Shown here piece after piece: positions 12,526-24,154 of a stretch of DNA of 26,050 nucleotides (position 1 is its first letter; every line of letters begins with the position of its first letter). A program made the position numbers and the translations under genes. Origin of the DNA: a virus; the IMG/VR virus record IMGVR_UViG_3300032214_001786, positions 1 through 26,050 of that record; one strand, 5' to 3'. Under the pieces are notes generated by a model. It worked only from the letters and a program-made list of their open reading frames with translations, was not told the DNA's origin and made no database searches.

Positions 12526-15500
12526 ATAACCAAGCCAGATTGTTGTGCTTTGTCCAATATTCTCTGAGTTCTGATTTCAAGTTCAGTAATTTTCTTTTCC
12601 TGCTCTTTGATAGCTTCGATTGTTACAGTAACAACGTCTTTGTAACGGACACCATAAGCAGTATCTTCATTTCCAACTAAAACTTCTGGGATATATTCCC
12701 CAATCTCTTGCGCAATAAATCCTATTTGTACAGTAGTCGTATCCCTACCTAAACCTTCAGTCCAGTTATATCGAACACCTCTTAGTTTTTTTACTAGGTC
12801 AATAGCAGAAGTTATATCCACAATATTCTTCTTCAGCCTTATATCCGATGGACCTGCTGGTCCAGGGGCACCTTGAGCTCCCGTTGGCCCTTTTGCCCCT
12901 TGAGCACCGGTAGGACCTGGATTATTTGCTCCTTGTGCTCCAGTTGTGGCTGACGCAGGGCCTGGGGCTCCCTGAGGTCCCCTTGGTCCCGTAATACCCA
13001 AATCCCCTGGTCCACCCTGAAATCCTTGACCACCTTGTGCACCTTGGAATCCTTGTCCTCCAGCCGCCCCCTGAGCCCCTTGGAAACCCTGCGGCCCTTG
13101 TGCTCCTTGCGGTCCGGTTACACCAGGTAATCCTTGGCTACCTTGAGGGCCTTGAACTCCAACAGGTCCTTGAGAACCCTGTGCTCCGCCAGGACCTTGG
13201 GCACCTTGGAAACCTTGAGGACCTTGAGCTCCTTGAGGTCCACCACCCCCGGTAGCTCCCTGAGCACCCTGGAATCCTTGACCCCCTTGGTCACCTTGTG
13301 CTCCTTGAGGACCTTGAGCGCCGTTAGCCCCTTGGAATCCTTGAGCACCAGTTGCTCCTCCGGGACCAGTAGCGCCAGTAGCACCCTGTGCTCCCTGAAA
13401 GCCATTAGAGCCAGTTGCTCCTTGAGACCCTTGAGGGCCAGTGGCTCCTGCAATACCTTGGAACCCTTGACCACCTTGAGCACCTTGTGCTCCCTGTGGA
13501 CCACCGACTCCCTGCGCACCCTGAAAACCCTGAGCACCAGCACTACCCTGAGAACCTGTTGCCCCAGTAGCACCCTGAGCACCTTGGAATCCTTGTCCTC
13601 CTTGAGCACCTTGTGCTCCTTGTGGTCCTGTACCTCCACCAGCACCTTGGAATCCTTGACCACCTTGGGCTCCTTGAGAACCTTGTGGACCACCAACTCC
13701 TTGTGCGCCCTGAAAGCCCTGAGCACCAGCAGCTCCTGTTGGTCCTCCAGCTCCTGTGGCACCCTGAGCACCTTGGAATCCTTGTCCTCCTTGAGCACCT
13801 TGTGCACCCTGTGGTCCTGTTCCTCCTGGTGCTCCTTGAAACCCTTGTCCCCCTTGAGCTCCTTGTGCTCCTTGTGGACCTAAAACTCCCTGAGCACCTT
13901 GGAAACCCTGACCGCCTTGGGCTCCTTGCGCCCCTTGTGGTCCGGTTACACCAGGTAATCCTTGGCTACCTTGTCCCCCTTGTGCTCCTTGTGCTCCTTG
14001 GGGGCCTTGAGCGCCTTGTATACCTTGAAATCCTTGACCACCTTGGGCTCCTTGAGCACCAACAGCTCCTTGAGAACCTTGTGGACCCTGAAAACCCTGT
14101 CCTCCTTGAGCTCCTTGAGCTCCCGTTGCCCCTTGAGCACCTTGGGCTCCTTGAAATCCTTGTCCCCCTTGAGCTCCCTGAGCACCTTGGGCTCCCGTTG
14201 CCCCTTGAGCACCTTGAAAACCTTGTCCTCCTTGGGCTCCTTGAGCTCCTTGTGGTCCGAAATTGGCGCCACCTTCACCACCACCATTGATACCTTGAAA
14301 ACCTTGACCTCCCTGCGCTCCCTGAGCACCCTGTGCACCTTGGACACCAGGTATACCTTGAGCACCCTGACCGCCTTGAGCTCCTTGTGCCCCTAAAATA
14401 CTTGAACCACCTTGTGCACCTTGGAAACCTTGCCCTCCTTGAGCTCCCTGAACACCAGTAGCTCCTTGAGCCCCCTGTGCTCCCTGGAAACCTTGCCCTC
14501 CTTGAGCTCCTTGTGAGCCAGTTGCTCCCAATGCACCTTGAGCCCCTTGGAATCCTTGTCCACCTTGTGCTCCTTGTGCCCCTTGTGCTCCCTGAGCACC
14601 TGTTGCACCTTGGAAACCTCTAGCACCGACAGGTCCTTGAGCTCCTTGTGCACCCTCCAAAACACCTTCCGCGCCACCACTTATACCTTGAAATCCTTGA
14701 CCTCCTTGGGCACCTTGTGCACCGATGGCACCTTGAACTCCAGGTATACCCTGAGCTCCTTGACCACCTTGAGCTCCTGTTGTACCATTCGCTCCTTGGG
14801 CACCCTGTGCACCTTGAAATCCTTGTCCACCTTGTGCCCCTTGAGCACCTTTGGCACCTTGTGCACCTTGCGCACCTTGAAATCCTTGACCACCCTGAGC
14901 CCCTTGAGCGCCAACGGCACCTTGTGCACCTTCTGGTCCTTGAGCACCTTGCGCACCTTGTGCCCCTTGAGCACCTTGAAACCCTTGACCTCCTTGCGCA
15001 CCTTGGAATCCTTGCCCTCCTTGAGCTCCTTGAGCACCTTGTGCCCCTTCTAATACCCCTTCAGCACCACCATTAATTCCTTGAAATCCTTGACCACCCT
15101 GAGCTCCAGTAGCTCCTTGAGCACCGACAGCTCCCTGAGCTCCTTGAAAACCTTGACCGCCTTGAGCTCCTTGTGCTCCAACATGACCCTGCGGACCTTG
15201 AGCACCTTGTGCGCCTTGAGCCCCTTGAGAACCTTGCCCACCAATACCTCCCTGGGCACCTTGAGCACCTTGTGCTCCTTGTGCTCCTTGCGCTCCAATA
15301 GCTCCTTGTGCACCTTGTGAACCCTGAACCCCCTGGAAACCTTGTCCACCTTGAGCGCCCTGAGCACCTTGTGCCCCAATTTCCCCAGGAATTCCTTGTG
15401 CTCCTTGACCTCCAGTAGCTCCCTGAGCACCCTGAAACCCTTGACCTCCTTGTGCTCCTTGAACCCCTTGAGCCCCTTGAGCTCCAGCAGAGCCTACGCG

Positions 15501-15992
15501 ACCCTCAGCACCCTGGGCACCTTGAACTCCTTGAACACCAGTAGCCCCCTGTGCCCCAACAGCGCCTTGAAAACCTTCAACACCTTGAGCACCTTGACCG
15601 CCTTGTGCTCCCTGAGGGCCTATATCTCCAGTGGGACCCTTAGCTCCTTGTGCTCCTTGTGCTCCTTGTGCTCCTATTGGGCCTGATGGTCCAGGAAATC
15701 CAGTAAAACCTTTTGCTCCTTGAGCTCCCTGGGGTCCTGTATTTTGATTACCTAACCAACCAGTCCCATCTATAATTTTACCCCATTGGTTTGTAATTGA
15801 GTCAACGTACAAATCAGCGTCAGTGACTTTGAAACTTACTGCACTATCAACAATGTCTAATATATTGTAACTACTATTTGAAAATCTCAAACCAGTGCCT
15901 GTGCTCACAAATACCCAATCGGAAAATGTTGAACCTGAATCAACAAATTCGAATTTAGATTGTCCTGGGAATATAATAATATTTTCAGCCAC
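12522..15992 (-). CDS. Collagen-like tail fibre with S74 chaperone (third of three)
   Basis: A 1156-residue fibre. Residues 1-85 form an N-terminal attachment domain starting [10 protein letters not shown] and ending in the hinge GTGWLGN. About 960 residues (86-1047) are nearly perfect Gly-X-Y triplets, mostly GAQ, GGQ and GFQ, predicted to form a long trimeric triple helix. There are a few breaks, such as [10 protein letters not shown] and GGEGGANFG. Residues 1049-1156 are the intramolecular chaperone (peptidase S74): SDIRLK with the Ser1049/Lys1054 dyad for self-cleavage, the conserved GFIAQEI, and a terminal helix. After trimer folding the chaperone is expected to be released. It overlaps the preceding fibre gene by eight bases. 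Likely a receptor-binding or side fibre; some Pro triplets (GPA, GPT) lie near the end. Confidence 0.92.
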   Translation of the reverse strand: MAENIIIFPGQSKFEFVDSGSTFSDWVFVSTGTGLRFSNSSYNILDIVDSAVSFKVTDADLYVDSITNQWGKIIDGTGWLGNQNTGPQGAQGAKGFTGFPGPSGPIGAQGAQGAQGAKGPTGDIGPQGAQGGQGAQGVEGFQGAVGAQGATGVQGVQGAQGAEGRVGSAGAQGAQGVQGAQGGQGFQGAQGATGGQGAQGIPGEIGAQGAQGAQGGQGFQGVQGSQGAQGAIGAQGAQGAQGAQGAQGGIGGQGSQGAQGAQGAQGPQGHVGAQGAQGGQGFQGAQGAVGAQGATGAQGGQGFQGINGGAEGVLEGAQGAQGAQGGQGFQGAQGGQGFQGAQGAQGAQGAQGPEGAQGAVGAQGAQGGQGFQGAQGAQGAKGAQGAQGGQGFQGAQGAQGANGTTGAQGGQGAQGIPGVQGAIGAQGAQGGQGFQGISGGAEGVLEGAQGAQGPVGARGFQGATGAQGAQGAQGAQGGQGFQGAQGALGATGSQGAQGGQGFQGAQGAQGATGVQGAQGGQGFQGAQGGSSILGAQGAQGGQGAQGIPGVQGAQGAQGAQGGQGFQGINGGGEGGANFGPQGAQGAQGGQGFQGAQGATGAQGAQGAQGGQGFQGAQGAQGATGAQGAQGGQGFQGPQGSQGAVGAQGAQGGQGFQGIQGAQGPQGAQGAQGGQGSQGLPGVTGPQGAQGAQGGQGFQGAQGVLGPQGAQGAQGGQGFQGAPGGTGPQGAQGAQGGQGFQGAQGATGAGGPTGAAGAQGFQGAQGVGGPQGSQGAQGGQGFQGAGGGTGPQGAQGAQGGQGFQGAQGATGATGSQGSAGAQGFQGAQGVGGPQGAQGAQGGQGFQGIAGATGPQGSQGATGSNGFQGAQGATGATGPGGATGAQGFQGANGAQGPQGAQGDQGGQGFQGAQGATGGGGPQGAQGPQGFQGAQGPGGAQGSQGPVGVQGPQGSQGLPGVTGPQGAQGPQGFQGAQGAAGGQGFQGAQGGQGFQGGPGDLGITGPRGPQGAPGPASATTGAQGANNPGPTGAQGAKGPTGAQGAPGPAGPSDIRLKKNIVDITSAIDLVKKLRGVRYNWTEGLGRDTTTVQIGFIAQEIGEYIPEVLVGNEDTAYGVRYKDVVTVTIEAIKEQEKKITELEIRTQRILDKAQQSGLVI

Positions 15993-18900
15993 TTATCAAT
16001 GATTTTAAGGGTTTGATTTTATTTCTCAATAGATTAATTCTTTCTTGGTTTTCTTTGATTGCTGCAACACCAACGGAGACTAAAATATCATATTGTATAT
16101 TTTTGTATCCATATCTATCTTCCAATATTAACTCGGGAAACAATTTCTCAATTTCTTGAGCTATAAATCCAATACTTTTCCCTTTAATGTAGAAATGTTC
16201 ATTTTTCGGGTAGCTTTCAAGTTGTGGGATATCTTCCAACCACTCAAAATGAACTCCGCGCATATCAATAATTTTGCTCGAGACATTTGATAAAGGAAAA
16301 ACATTCGTTTTTAATCTGGCATCTGAAGGGGGCCCTTGAGGTCCTTGAGCACCCTGTGAACCTACGGCACCTTGAGAACCTTGAGCTCCTTGAAGTTTTG
16401 CCCCTTGTGCCCCCTGAGGTCCTCTTGGTCCAACGACACCTTGAAAACCTTGGGGACCTTGAAAACCCTGAGCACCCGTTGGTCCTTGAGCACCTGTTGG
16501 TCCTCCAGGGTTTCCAGTAGCTCCTTGAGTCACACCAGCAGCTCCAGTAGCTCCTGTGGCTCCTTGTGTTGTCGAAGCAGCACCCCCAGCACCCTGTGGT
16601 CCTTGAGAACCTTGAGCTCCAGTAAAACCTTGGACACCACTTTGACTACCTTGAGCACCGGTAGGACCTTGAGCCCCTTGATTACCAGTAGCTCCTCCTG
16701 TTGTGCTTGGAGCTCCTTGTGCTCCCTGGGGACCCTGTGCTCCAGTGGCTCCAGTGGCTCCTTGTGTAGCATTTCCAGCTCCTGGTGCTCCTTGAAAACC
16801 CTGAGCACCTTGAGCACCTTGAGCACCAGTAACCACACTTGCCGGACCTTGTGCCCCTTGCGGTCCTTGTGCACCTTGTCCACCAGTTGCTCCTTGAGAA
16901 ACATTATTCGCTCCTGTGGCTCCTTGTGAACCCTGTGGCCCTTGGGAACCTTGTGCGCCTGTTGGTCCACCAGTAGCACCAGTTGCTCCCTGGAATCCTT
17001 GAGCTCCTTGAGCACCTTGAGCTCCAACTGTTGCAGTTGCTGGCCCTTGCGCCCCTTGTGGGCCTTGAGCTCCTGTTGCTCCAGTAGCTCCTTGAACTGC
17101 ACTACCCGCGCCAGTGGCCCCTTGAGAACCCTGTGGTCCTTGAGGACCCTGTGCTCCAGTAACTCCACCCGTGGCTCCAGTTGCACCCTGAAATCCTTGA
17201 GCACCTTGGGCTCCTTGAGCTCCTACGGTTGCAGTTGCAGGACCTTGTGCACCCTGTGGCCCCTGGGCTCCTTGACCTCCAGTGGCTCCTTGGACCGCAC
17301 TACTAGCTCCAGTTGCTCCCTGAGAACCCTGTGGTCCTTGAGCTCCCTGCGCTCCTGTTGGACCACCTGTTGCTCCTGTAGCACCCTGAGCACCTTGTGC
17401 ACCCTGGGCACCTTGTGCACCAGTAGTGCCTCCTTGAGCACCTTGAGCTCCTTGTGAACCTTGTGGACCTTGGGAACCTTGTGCTCCTTGAATAGTGCTG
17501 TTCAAACCTTGAGCTCCTTGTGGTCCTTGAGCACCCTGAGCTCCCTGAGCTCCAGTTACACCACCAGTTGCACCTATTGAACCACCTGGTCCTTGTGCAC
17601 CTTGAGGACCTAACGCTCCCTGAGGCAAACCTGGAGCTCCAACACTACCTTGCGCTCCTTGTACTCCCTGACCACCGGTTGCTCCTTGCGTTGCACCTGC
17701 TGCGCCCTGAGCTCCACTTTCACCTTCAAGTCCTTGTGCTCCTTGACCTCCTTGTACACCTCCAGATGTGCCTGGAGCTCCTTGAAATCCTTGTGCACCT
17801 TGCGAACCTTGAGCTCCTGTTGGACCTCCAGTTGCACCGATTGCACCTTGAGCTCCTTGTGCACCTTGAGCTCCTTGTGCACCTTGTATACCACCCTGAG
17901 CACCTTGAGCCCCCTGAGCACCCTGTGCTCCTTGAGCCCCTGTGGCTCCTTGTGGTAATCCTGTTGCACCTATTGCCCCTTGGGCACCCTGAGCACCAGT
18001 AGCCCCTAATGCTCCTTGAACGGCACCTTGTGCACCTTGAGCACCCTGTGCTCCTTGGGCTCCTTGACCACCAGTAGCTCCTTGAGGCAGACCAGTTGCA
18101 CCAGTCGCTCCCTGGGCTCCTTGAGCTCCGGTAGCACCCTGAGCACCGATTAAATCAGATTGGGGTCCCTGAGCACCTTGTGCACCTTGAGCACCCTGTG
18201 CTCCTTGCGCACCTTGGGTTGCTCCTTGCGCTCCTTGAGCACCTTGCGCTCCTTGAGCACCTTGCGCTCCCTGAGCTCCTTGAACTCCACCTTGCGCACC
18301 TTGGGCTCCTTGAGCACCTTGACCGCCAGTAGCCCCTTGTGCTCCCTGTGTGGCTCCTTGAGCACCTTGGGCTCCTTGAGCACCTTGGGCTCCTGTTGCC
18401 CCAGCAGCACCTTGTATTCCTCCTTGTGCACCCTGAGCACCTTGTGCACCTTCAGCGCCTTGAGCACCTTGAGCACCCGTTACACCACCTTGAGCACCCT
18501 GTGCTCCTTGGGCTCCTGTAAAACCCGTTGCCCCCTGAACCCCTTGTACACCACCTTGAGCACCTTGGGCACCTTGAGCACCTTGAGCACCTTGTGCTCC
18601 CTGAGCACCTTGAACCCCTCCTTGGGCTCCCTGAGCACCTTGGGCTCCCTGAGCTCCTTGGCCACCTTGTGCGCCTTGAACCCCACCTTGTGCACCTTGA
18701 GCTCCTTGCGCTCCAGTGAATCCGGTCGCGCCTTGAATACCCTGGACACCACCTTGAGCACCTTGTGCTCCTTGAGCACCTTGAATTCCTACAGCACCTT
18801 GGATTCCTTGCACACCACCTTGTGCTCCTTGGGCTCCCTGGGCACCCTGCGCTCCTTGCGGACCTATTGCACCTTGAACAGCTCCTTGCGCTCCCTGAGC

Positions 18901-21900
18901 TCCTTGGGCTCCCTGAGCTCCTTGGGCACCTTGAGCACCTTGAACCGCTCCTTGTGAACCTTGTGCTCCAGTTGCTCCAATAAAACCAGTAGCACCCTGA
19001 GCTCCGAGTACGCCTCCTTGTGCACCTTGCGCACCTTGAGCCCCTTGAGCTCCTTGTGCACCTAAGGCACCTTGAACAGCACTTTGTGCTCCTACAGCTC
19101 CTTGAGCACCTTGAGCTCCTTGAGCACCTTGGGCTCCTTGAACACCACCTTGAGCTCCTTGAGAACCTTGGACTCCTTGAGCTCCTTGAGGTCCTATTGC
19201 TCCTTGAGCACCTTGTGCTCCTTGTGCTCCTTGTGCACCCTGAGCTCCTTGAGAACCAATAGCTCCTTGAGCTCCTTGGAACCCTTGAATATTGAAAGGG
19301 GGTCCCACCCATTCTCCGATGGTGTTAATCATTCTGGTTTCACCAGCCCAAACACCAGTTGATGGATTGCTTACGCTGGTTCCCGAAGTTGTCACACCCG
19401 AAGAACTTATTACAACTAAACGAGGAGAAGTCCCGGCAGAAAATCTTAACTCATTACCAAAATATTTTAATTTAAATTGGTCGCCAACAGCATCCTCAAA
19501 TAAAATTTGTGGAATTTCATCACCAGTTACTCCTGAAGGGAATATAGTTATATTATTGGCCATTAGAGATTAAAATATTTTTCAAGTTCAATTATATCTT
19601 TTTCTACTTCTTCAATAAATACTTGTTGTTCTTTAATACCCTCCACTAAAACAGCATTTATACGTGGATAATCAATAGTATAATAACCATCACTTCTCAA
19701 GTGTACTAGTTGCGGAATAACAGCTTTTACTTGTTGAGCTATAAATCCTATTGAATGAGTAATTCCTTTTTCTACAAAGAATTGATATTCTGGTGTTATT
19801 TCTTTCCAATCAAATTCAACTGGTTCTAATTTTAAAAGAGAATCAAGAGAATCAGATAAAGTTTCAACATTTGTTTTTAGTCTTGAATCAGAACAATCGA
19901 ATGCTTCACCTATGACACAATCTGAAACCGTGTAACCCTCTGTACCACTGCATAACAACATACCCGCATCACCTCGACAAATACAAGCGTCCGTACAATT
20001 AGACAGATTATAAATTGGACAACCTCCCCCTAGTCCTGAACATGTCGAGTATTGGTCTATACAACCACTTTGACAACCTGTTGCACAAGCATCACCACCA
20101 TCAGCATAACACTGGTCACAGAATGAAAATGCAAAACATGTTGCAGTAGGTCCTGTTGGGCCTTGTGCACCTTGTGCCCCAGTAGCACCAGTAGCACCTT
20201 GTGCACCCTGTGGACCTGCTAAGCCTTGTGCACCCTGGAATCCCTGTGGTCCTGTTGTACCCTGAGCACCAGTAGGTCCTGGGAAACCATTTGGTCCTAA
20301 TGGTCCTGTTGCACCCTGAGGTCCTCTTGGTCCTTGAGCTCCTTGCGGACCACGTGGACCTTGGGTTCCTTGTGCACCCTGAGGTCCTCTTGGTCCTTGA
20401 GCACCTGAAAAACCAGTAGCTCCCCCGGCTCCTTTTGCCCCCAACGGTCCTGGGGCACCTTGTAAACCACCGTTTCCTTGTGCTCCTGTTGGTCCTTGTG
20501 CTCCTTGAGGTCCTCTTACTCCTTGAGCACCCGTAAAACCAGTAGCACCCTGGCTACCTTGTACTCCTTGTGGACCACGAGGTCCTTGAACACCGGTAAA
20601 TCCTCCAGCTCCGGGTAAACTTGCCGCACCTTGTGGACCCCTTGACCCCTGTGCACCAGTAACTCCTTGAGCACCTTGCGGTCCTTGTGCTCCTTGTGGT
20701 CCTGTGCTACCCTGAGAGCCTTGGGCTCCTGTAAAACCTGTTGCGCCCTGTGCTCCCTGAGGACCTCTTGGTCCCTGAGCACCGGTAGCACCACCAGCAC
20801 CTGGAACGCCTTGAGCACCTTGTGGACCTATTGTTCCTTGGGCTCCAGTAAATCCAGTCGCGCCTTGAGAACCTTGTGCTCCTTGTGGACCTCTTGGTCC
20901 CTGTGCTCCTGTACCTCCAGTAAATCCTGTAGGACCTTGAGCACCTTGGGGTCCAATAGGGCCTTGAGCTCCGGTTGCACCTCCAGCACCTGGCACCCCT
21001 TGGGCACCTTGTGGACCTCTTGTTCCTTGAGCACCAGTAAATCCAGTGGCACCTTGAGAACCTTGTGCCCCTTGTGGACCTCTTGGTCCTTGTGCTCCCT
21101 GACCTCCAGTCAATCCAGCAGCACCTTGAGAACCCTGAGGACCTCTAGGTCCCTGAGCGCCCGTGGCACCGCCAGCAGCTGGTACTCCTTGAGCCCCTTG
21201 AGGACCTATGGCTCCAGAAATTCCTTGGGCACCAGTGAAACCAGTTGCGCCACCATCTCCTTTTGGACCAAATGGTCCTTGAGCACCAGTAAACCCAGTA
21301 GCACCTGTGGCTCCTTGAGCTCCTTGCGGACCTCTTGGCCCTTGACCTCCCTGGGCTCCTTGTGCTCCAGTAAAGCCTACATCACCCTGAGGGCCTCTGG
21401 GTCCTTGACCTCCCTGAGCACCAGTGGCTCCTTGAGCCCCTTGAGCCCCTTGAGGTCCTCTTTGTCCTTGAGCACCTTGACCTCCTTCAGCCCCCTGAGC
21501 TCCTTGCGCACCTTGAGGTCCTCTTGGTCCTTGTGCTCCCTGAGCTCCAGTAGCTCCCAAAGCTCCTTGTGCCCCTTGAGGACCTCTTGGACCTTGAACA
21601 CCCGTTGCTCCTTGCGCTCCGGTTGCACCACCATCACCTTTTGCTCCAGCAGCACCCTGGGCACCTGTTCCACCCTGAGCTCCTTGAGCACCTTGAGCTC
21701 CTTGAGGTCCTCGTGGTCCCTGTGCTCCTTGCCCTCCTTGTGCTCCTTGCGCTCCAATATCTCCTTGTGGGCCGCGTGCACCTTGAATTCCTTGTCCGCC
21801 TGTGGCTCCTTGAGCACCCTGAGCTCCTTGAGGACCTCTTGGTCCTTGCGCCCCCTCAAAACCATTTTCCCCCTGAGCACCTTGTACTCCTTGAGGTCCT

Positions 21901-22900
21901 AATGGTCCTTGTGCACCCGTGGCTCCTTGAGCACCCAATGCACCCTGTGCTCCTTGTGGTCCTCTTGAACCTTGTACTCCAATAGCACCTTGAGCTCCTT
22001 GAGCTCCACCATCACCCTTTGCTCCGGCAGCTCCTTGAGCACCTTGTGCCCCCTGTGCTCCTTGGGCTCCCTGAGCTCCTTGTGGACCCCTTGAACCCTG
22101 CACACCTTGACCTCCTTGAGCTCCTTGAGCCCCGATATCACCTTGTGGACCAACGTCTCCTTGAGCACCTCTTTCTCCTTGACCTCCTTGCGCTCCTCTT
22201 TCTCCTGTTGGGCCTACTTGTCCTTGAGCGCCTTTAGCACCCTGTGCCCCTTGCGCTCCTTGAGCACCCTGCGGACCTACTTGTCCTTGAGCGCCAGTAG
22301 CACCCTGGGCACCAATAGCTCCTTGAGCACCCTGAGGTCCTCTTGGTCCTTGTGCTCCTTGAACTCCAATAGCCCCTTGAGCTCCCTGAGCTCCTTGAGG
22401 ACCAACAACTCCCTGAGCACCAATAGCACCCTGTGAACCTTGTGCCCCTTGCGCTCCTTGAGGCCCTACCTCTCCTTGTGCACCTCTTGCTCCTCCCGCA
22501 CCTTGTGCGCCTTGTGCTCCCTGAGGCCCAACAGTTCCCTGTGCACCTTGACCCCCTTGTGCTCCTTGAAGTCCATTATCTCCTTGGGGACCTCTCGCCC
22601 CCTGAACACCTTCAGCTCCTTGCGCACCTTGTGCTCCAGAGTTACCTTTGGCTCCAGCAGCTCCTTGCGCACCCTGTGCTCCTTGAGCTCCTTGTGCACC
22701 CTGCGCTCCTTGGGGTCCAACCGTTCCTTGTGCACCTTGACCTCCTTGTGCTCCTTGAGCTCCTTGGTCCCCTTTAGGACCAAGTGTTCCTTTAGCACCC
22801 TGGGCACCTTGAGCACCTCTACCACCAACATTTCCAGTAGGACCAACAGCACCTTGAACACCTTGTGGTCCTGGAGCACCCTGTGCGCCCTGAGCTCCTT
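12940..22900 (-). repeat. 9-kb minisatellite-like Gly-Ala-Gln coding DNA
   Basis: Across the three fibre genes the DNA is a degenerate 9-base repeat on the minus strand, GGN-GCN-CAR and variants, interrupted only by the unique N- and C-terminal domains. Synonymous codons vary constantly (GGT/GGA/GGC, GCT/GCA/GCC, CAA/CAG), which keeps exact repeats short although the protein is monotonous. It also opens long meaningless frames on the plus strand rich in Ser, Thr and Leu. Confidence 0.85.
15985..19563 (-). CDS. Collagen-like tail fibre with regularly kinked repeat (second of three)
   Basis: A 1192-residue paralogue. The N-terminal domain (1-93) starts [10 protein letters not shown] and ends in GEWVGPPFN. 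The collagen part (94-1079) differs from its neighbours: runs of six to eight triplets, mostly GAQ, are broken again and again by a four-residue unit (GGVQ, GAVQ, GATQ, GLPQ, GGPT), which shifts the glycine register by one and should kink or loosen the triple helix at short intervals. Residues 1080-1192 are the S74 chaperone with SDARLK (Ser1080/Lys1085) and GFIAQEI. It overlaps the first fibre gene by one base and the third by eight. A fibre with many bends is predicted. Confidence 0.92.
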   Translation of the reverse strand: MANNITIFPSGVTGDEIPQILFEDAVGDQFKLKYFGNELRFSAGTSPRLVVISSSGVTTSGTSVSNPSTGVWAGETRMINTIGEWVGPPFNIQGFQGAQGAIGSQGAQGAQGAQGAQGAQGAIGPQGAQGVQGSQGAQGGVQGAQGAQGAQGAQGAVGAQSAVQGALGAQGAQGAQGAQGAQGGVLGAQGATGFIGATGAQGSQGAVQGAQGAQGAQGAQGAQGAQGAVQGAIGPQGAQGAQGAQGAQGGVQGIQGAVGIQGAQGAQGAQGGVQGIQGATGFTGAQGAQGAQGGVQGAQGGQGAQGAQGAQGAQGGVQGAQGAQGAQGAQGAQGAQGGVQGVQGATGFTGAQGAQGAQGGVTGAQGAQGAEGAQGAQGAQGGIQGAAGATGAQGAQGAQGAQGATQGAQGATGGQGAQGAQGAQGGVQGAQGAQGAQGAQGAQGAQGATQGAQGAQGAQGAQGAQGPQSDLIGAQGATGAQGAQGATGATGLPQGATGGQGAQGAQGAQGAQGAVQGALGATGAQGAQGAIGATGLPQGATGAQGAQGAQGAQGAQGGIQGAQGAQGAQGAQGAIGATGGPTGAQGSQGAQGFQGAPGTSGGVQGGQGAQGLEGESGAQGAAGATQGATGGQGVQGAQGSVGAPGLPQGALGPQGAQGPGGSIGATGGVTGAQGAQGAQGPQGAQGLNSTIQGAQGSQGPQGSQGAQGAQGGTTGAQGAQGAQGAQGATGATGGPTGAQGAQGPQGSQGATGASSAVQGATGGQGAQGPQGAQGPATATVGAQGAQGAQGFQGATGATGGVTGAQGPQGPQGSQGATGAGSAVQGATGATGAQGPQGAQGPATATVGAQGAQGAQGFQGATGATGGPTGAQGSQGPQGSQGATGANNVSQGATGGQGAQGPQGAQGPASVVTGAQGAQGAQGFQGAPGAGNATQGATGATGAQGPQGAQGAPSTTGGATGNQGAQGPTGAQGSQSGVQGFTGAQGSQGPQGAGGAASTTQGATGATGAAGVTQGATGNPGGPTGAQGPTGAQGFQGPQGFQGVVGPRGPQGAQGAKLQGAQGSQGAVGSQGAQGPQGPPSDARLKTNVFPLSNVSSKIIDMRGVHFEWLEDIPQLESYPKNEHFYIKGKSIGFIAQEIEKLFPELILEDRYGYKNIQYDILVSVGVAAIKENQERINLLRNKIKPLKSLISG

Positions 22901-23798
22901 GAGCACCCACGGCAGCATTTGTTGGTGCGGTAAAGTCGTATAAAGTAATGTATGTTGGCAATGCGTCATTAGGCACTTCGTTTGCACTACCGGAAATGAA
23001 AGTTACACCAAAGGTATGGTAGCTCCCGTTGTCAGTTACTGAAGTAATGCCAAAAATGTAACTATTACCAGTTTCAGTAGTTACTCCTAATCTCCATTTT
23101 CCAGCGACAACCGAATCATATAATGCATCACGGTCAACCGCATCATCATCAGTATCATTAATCAAATACTGGGTCACACCAGTTCTCGTGCTTCCATTGT
23201 TAGTGGTAACATCACCACTTGCTGGTGGAGTTAAAGTTGTCCATTTATAATCAAATGGACCATAAATAGTTGGTTGACCACCACCTTGAGTTCCTTGAGC
23301 ACCCTGCGCTCCTTGAGGACCTTGCGCTCCTTGTGCTCCGGTGATATTTGTTCCTGGCCCAATCCAATCTCCAGTTCCGTTCAATACTTGGACACCACCA
23401 ACACTTAAGAAGTTATTAACGGTCAGTCCACTATAGATTTGAACCTTTGGGTAACACGCACCCAAACTTTGGGTAATTGAAACACCTGAAATATCCGATA
23501 TACTTCCACTTCTGGCACATCTATATCTGTATTCTCCAAATGGAACCACAAGTTGAGTAACAACTCCGGTATTACAATCTGTATATTGAACTGTACAGCT
23601 TGGGTTAGTAGCCCCGAAAATTTCGTAATTGATACATCCGGTTTGAGGAGCAACTAATAACTGATTAAAAATTTGAATGGCTCCAGCAAAAAGAACCTCA
23701 AGCTTCATGTTGAAGGTGGTATACTCAAATACAATATTTGGCCTCCTTAACGGCTGAGGAACTAAGTTACTTGGAAATATAATTATGTTGCTAGGCAT
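19563..23798 (-). CDS. Collagen-like tail fibre with cysteine-rich tip (first of three)
   Basis: The longest of the three (1411 residues). N-terminal part 1-153 starts [10 protein letters not shown], contains a five-cysteine domain ([20 protein letters not shown]) and ends in [12 protein letters not shown] short collagen piece (154-172) is followed by a non-collagen insert (173-297, beta-rich, starting YGPFDYKW). The main Gly-X-Y region runs from 298 to about 1217, with many GPR/GPQ and GFT triplets. Residues 1221-1302 are a module with 14 cysteines, then the S74 chaperone (1303-1411) with SDSRLK (Ser1303/Lys1308) and GFIAQQV. Self-cleavage would leave the cysteine module as the exposed fibre tip. 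It is the first gene of the operon, preceded by a TATTTATA box and an 8-bp direct repeat. Confidence 0.93.
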   Translation of the reverse strand: MPSNIIIFPSNLVPQPLRRPNIVFEYTTFNMKLEVLFAGAIQIFNQLLVAPQTGCINYEIFGATNPSCTVQYTDCNTGVVTQLVVPFGEYRYRCARSGSISDISGVSITQSLGACYPKVQIYSGLTVNNFLSVGGVQVLNGTGDWIGPGTNITGAQGAQGPQGAQGAQGTQGGGQPTIYGPFDYKWTTLTPPASGDVTTNNGSTRTGVTQYLINDTDDDAVDRDALYDSVVAGKWRLGVTTETGNSYIFGITSVTDNGSYHTFGVTFISGSANEVPNDALPTYITLYDFTAPTNAAVGAQGAQGAQGAPGPQGVQGAVGPTGNVGGRGAQGAQGAKGTLGPKGDQGAQGAQGGQGAQGTVGPQGAQGAQGAQGAQGAQGAAGAKGNSGAQGAQGAEGVQGARGPQGDNGLQGAQGGQGAQGTVGPQGAQGAQGAGGARGAQGEVGPQGAQGAQGSQGAIGAQGVVGPQGAQGAQGAIGVQGAQGPRGPQGAQGAIGAQGATGAQGQVGPQGAQGAQGAQGAKGAQGQVGPTGERGAQGGQGERGAQGDVGPQGDIGAQGAQGGQGVQGSRGPQGAQGAQGAQGAQGAQGAAGAKGDGGAQGAQGAIGVQGSRGPQGAQGALGAQGATGAQGPLGPQGVQGAQGENGFEGAQGPRGPQGAQGAQGATGGQGIQGARGPQGDIGAQGAQGGQGAQGPRGPQGAQGAQGAQGGTGAQGAAGAKGDGGATGAQGATGVQGPRGPQGAQGALGATGAQGAQGPRGPQGAQGAQGAEGGQGAQGQRGPQGAQGAQGATGAQGGQGPRGPQGDVGFTGAQGAQGGQGPRGPQGAQGATGATGFTGAQGPFGPKGDGGATGFTGAQGISGAIGPQGAQGVPAAGGATGAQGPRGPQGSQGAAGLTGGQGAQGPRGPQGAQGSQGATGFTGAQGTRGPQGAQGVPGAGGATGAQGPIGPQGAQGPTGFTGGTGAQGPRGPQGAQGSQGATGFTGAQGTIGPQGAQGVPGAGGATGAQGPRGPQGAQGATGFTGAQGSQGSTGPQGAQGPQGAQGVTGAQGSRGPQGAASLPGAGGFTGVQGPRGPQGVQGSQGATGFTGAQGVRGPQGAQGPTGAQGNGGLQGAPGPLGAKGAGGATGFSGAQGPRGPQGAQGTQGPRGPQGAQGPRGPQGATGPLGPNGFPGPTGAQGTTGPQGFQGAQGLAGPQGAQGATGATGAQGAQGPTGPTATCFAFSFCDQCYADGGDACATGCQSGCIDQYSTCSGLGGGCPIYNLSNCTDACICRGDAGMLLCSGTEGYTVSDCVIGEAFDCSDSRLKTNVETLSDSLDSLLKLEPVEFDWKEITPEYQFFVEKGITHSIGFIAQQVKAVIPQLVHLRSDGYYTIDYPRINAVLVEGIKEQQVFIEEVEKDIIELEKYFNL

Positions 23799-23815
23799 TC
23801 AACTTCTTTGGATAC

Positions 23816-23823
23816 TATAAATA
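23816..23823 (-). promoter_or_regulatory. TATTTATA box upstream of the fibre operon
   Basis: Minus-strand TATTTATA, 17 bases before the ATG at 23798. The plus strand reads TATAAATACTAAT, nearly the T4 late promoter (TATAAATA), but that orientation points away from the fibre genes. Confidence 0.45.
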
Positions 23824-23826
23824 CTA

Positions 23827-23856
23827 ATCAATCAGGTTTGGAACCCTCATCAATCA
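23827..23856. repeat. Two ATCAATCA direct repeats 22 bp apart
   Basis: ATCAATCA occurs at 23827-23834 and again at 23849-23856, a 22-bp period (two helical turns), around the imperfect palindrome AGGTTTGGAACCCT. It lies immediately upstream of the TATTTATA box of the fibre operon, so an activator-binding site is plausible. Confidence 0.4.
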
Positions 23857-23875
23857 AAACTTATTGGAAGATTTA

Positions 23876-24154
23876 TTAGAGGTGCTTTTTGATAATTTCC
23901 AAAGCTTCGGTCAACTCGTTGTAGTCCCGCTCTGGAGCATATAAAAAAGATTTATAACTTTCACCCCCCTCTTCAATAATCAAAAGCGCAGGGACATAAT
24001 CGTTCTTGGTCACCTCAACAAAGACCTGGTATTCCTCGTCGTTCTCTTCGATGTCTCTGTCGACAAAGTCAATACCTTCTTTTTGTAGCATCTCTTTAAA
24101 GTCCACGCAATGAGGGCAACCCTGCATTGTATAGACCACAACGTGAGTTGCCAT
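23876..24154 (-). CDS. Glutaredoxin-like protein
   Basis: A 92-residue thioredoxin-fold protein. VVVYTMQGCPHC places the CPHC redox pair at residues 13-16, preceded by the typical beta strand, and VPALLIIEEGG has the cis-proline after valine. CPHC is a less common variant of the CPYC glutaredoxin site, and glutathione-binding residues are not obvious, so it may be reduced by the thioredoxin encoded just upstream (genes abut with no gap). Likely role: electron donor to phage ribonucleotide reductase (not in this window) or reduction of thiols in infected cells. It ends 77 bases before the cysteine-rich fibre gene begins. Confidence 0.88.
   Translation of the reverse strand: MATHVVVYTMQGCPHCVDFKEMLQKEGIDFVDRDIEENDEEYQVFVEVTKNDYVPALLIIEEGGESYKSFLYAPERDYNELTEALEIIKKHL

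Noticed and set aside
12940-22900. Repeat array resembling CRISPR or satellite DNA
   Set aside because: The period is 9 bases, copies vary at codon third positions, and the array codes for collagen-like protein; there are no unique spacers of constant length.
12839-22943. Many long plus-strand and alternate-frame reading frames (up to 411 codons) rich in Ser/Thr/Leu or Lys/Val
   Set aside because: They are shadows of the Gly-Ala-Gln codon repeat: the repeat excludes stop codons in other frames. They have no domain structure, and the minus-strand frames have clear N- and C-terminal domains.
23835-23848. Terminator hairpin AGGTTTGGAACCCT after the glutaredoxin gene
   Set aside because: The palindrome is imperfect, its loop would be too short, and no T run follows on the minus strand.
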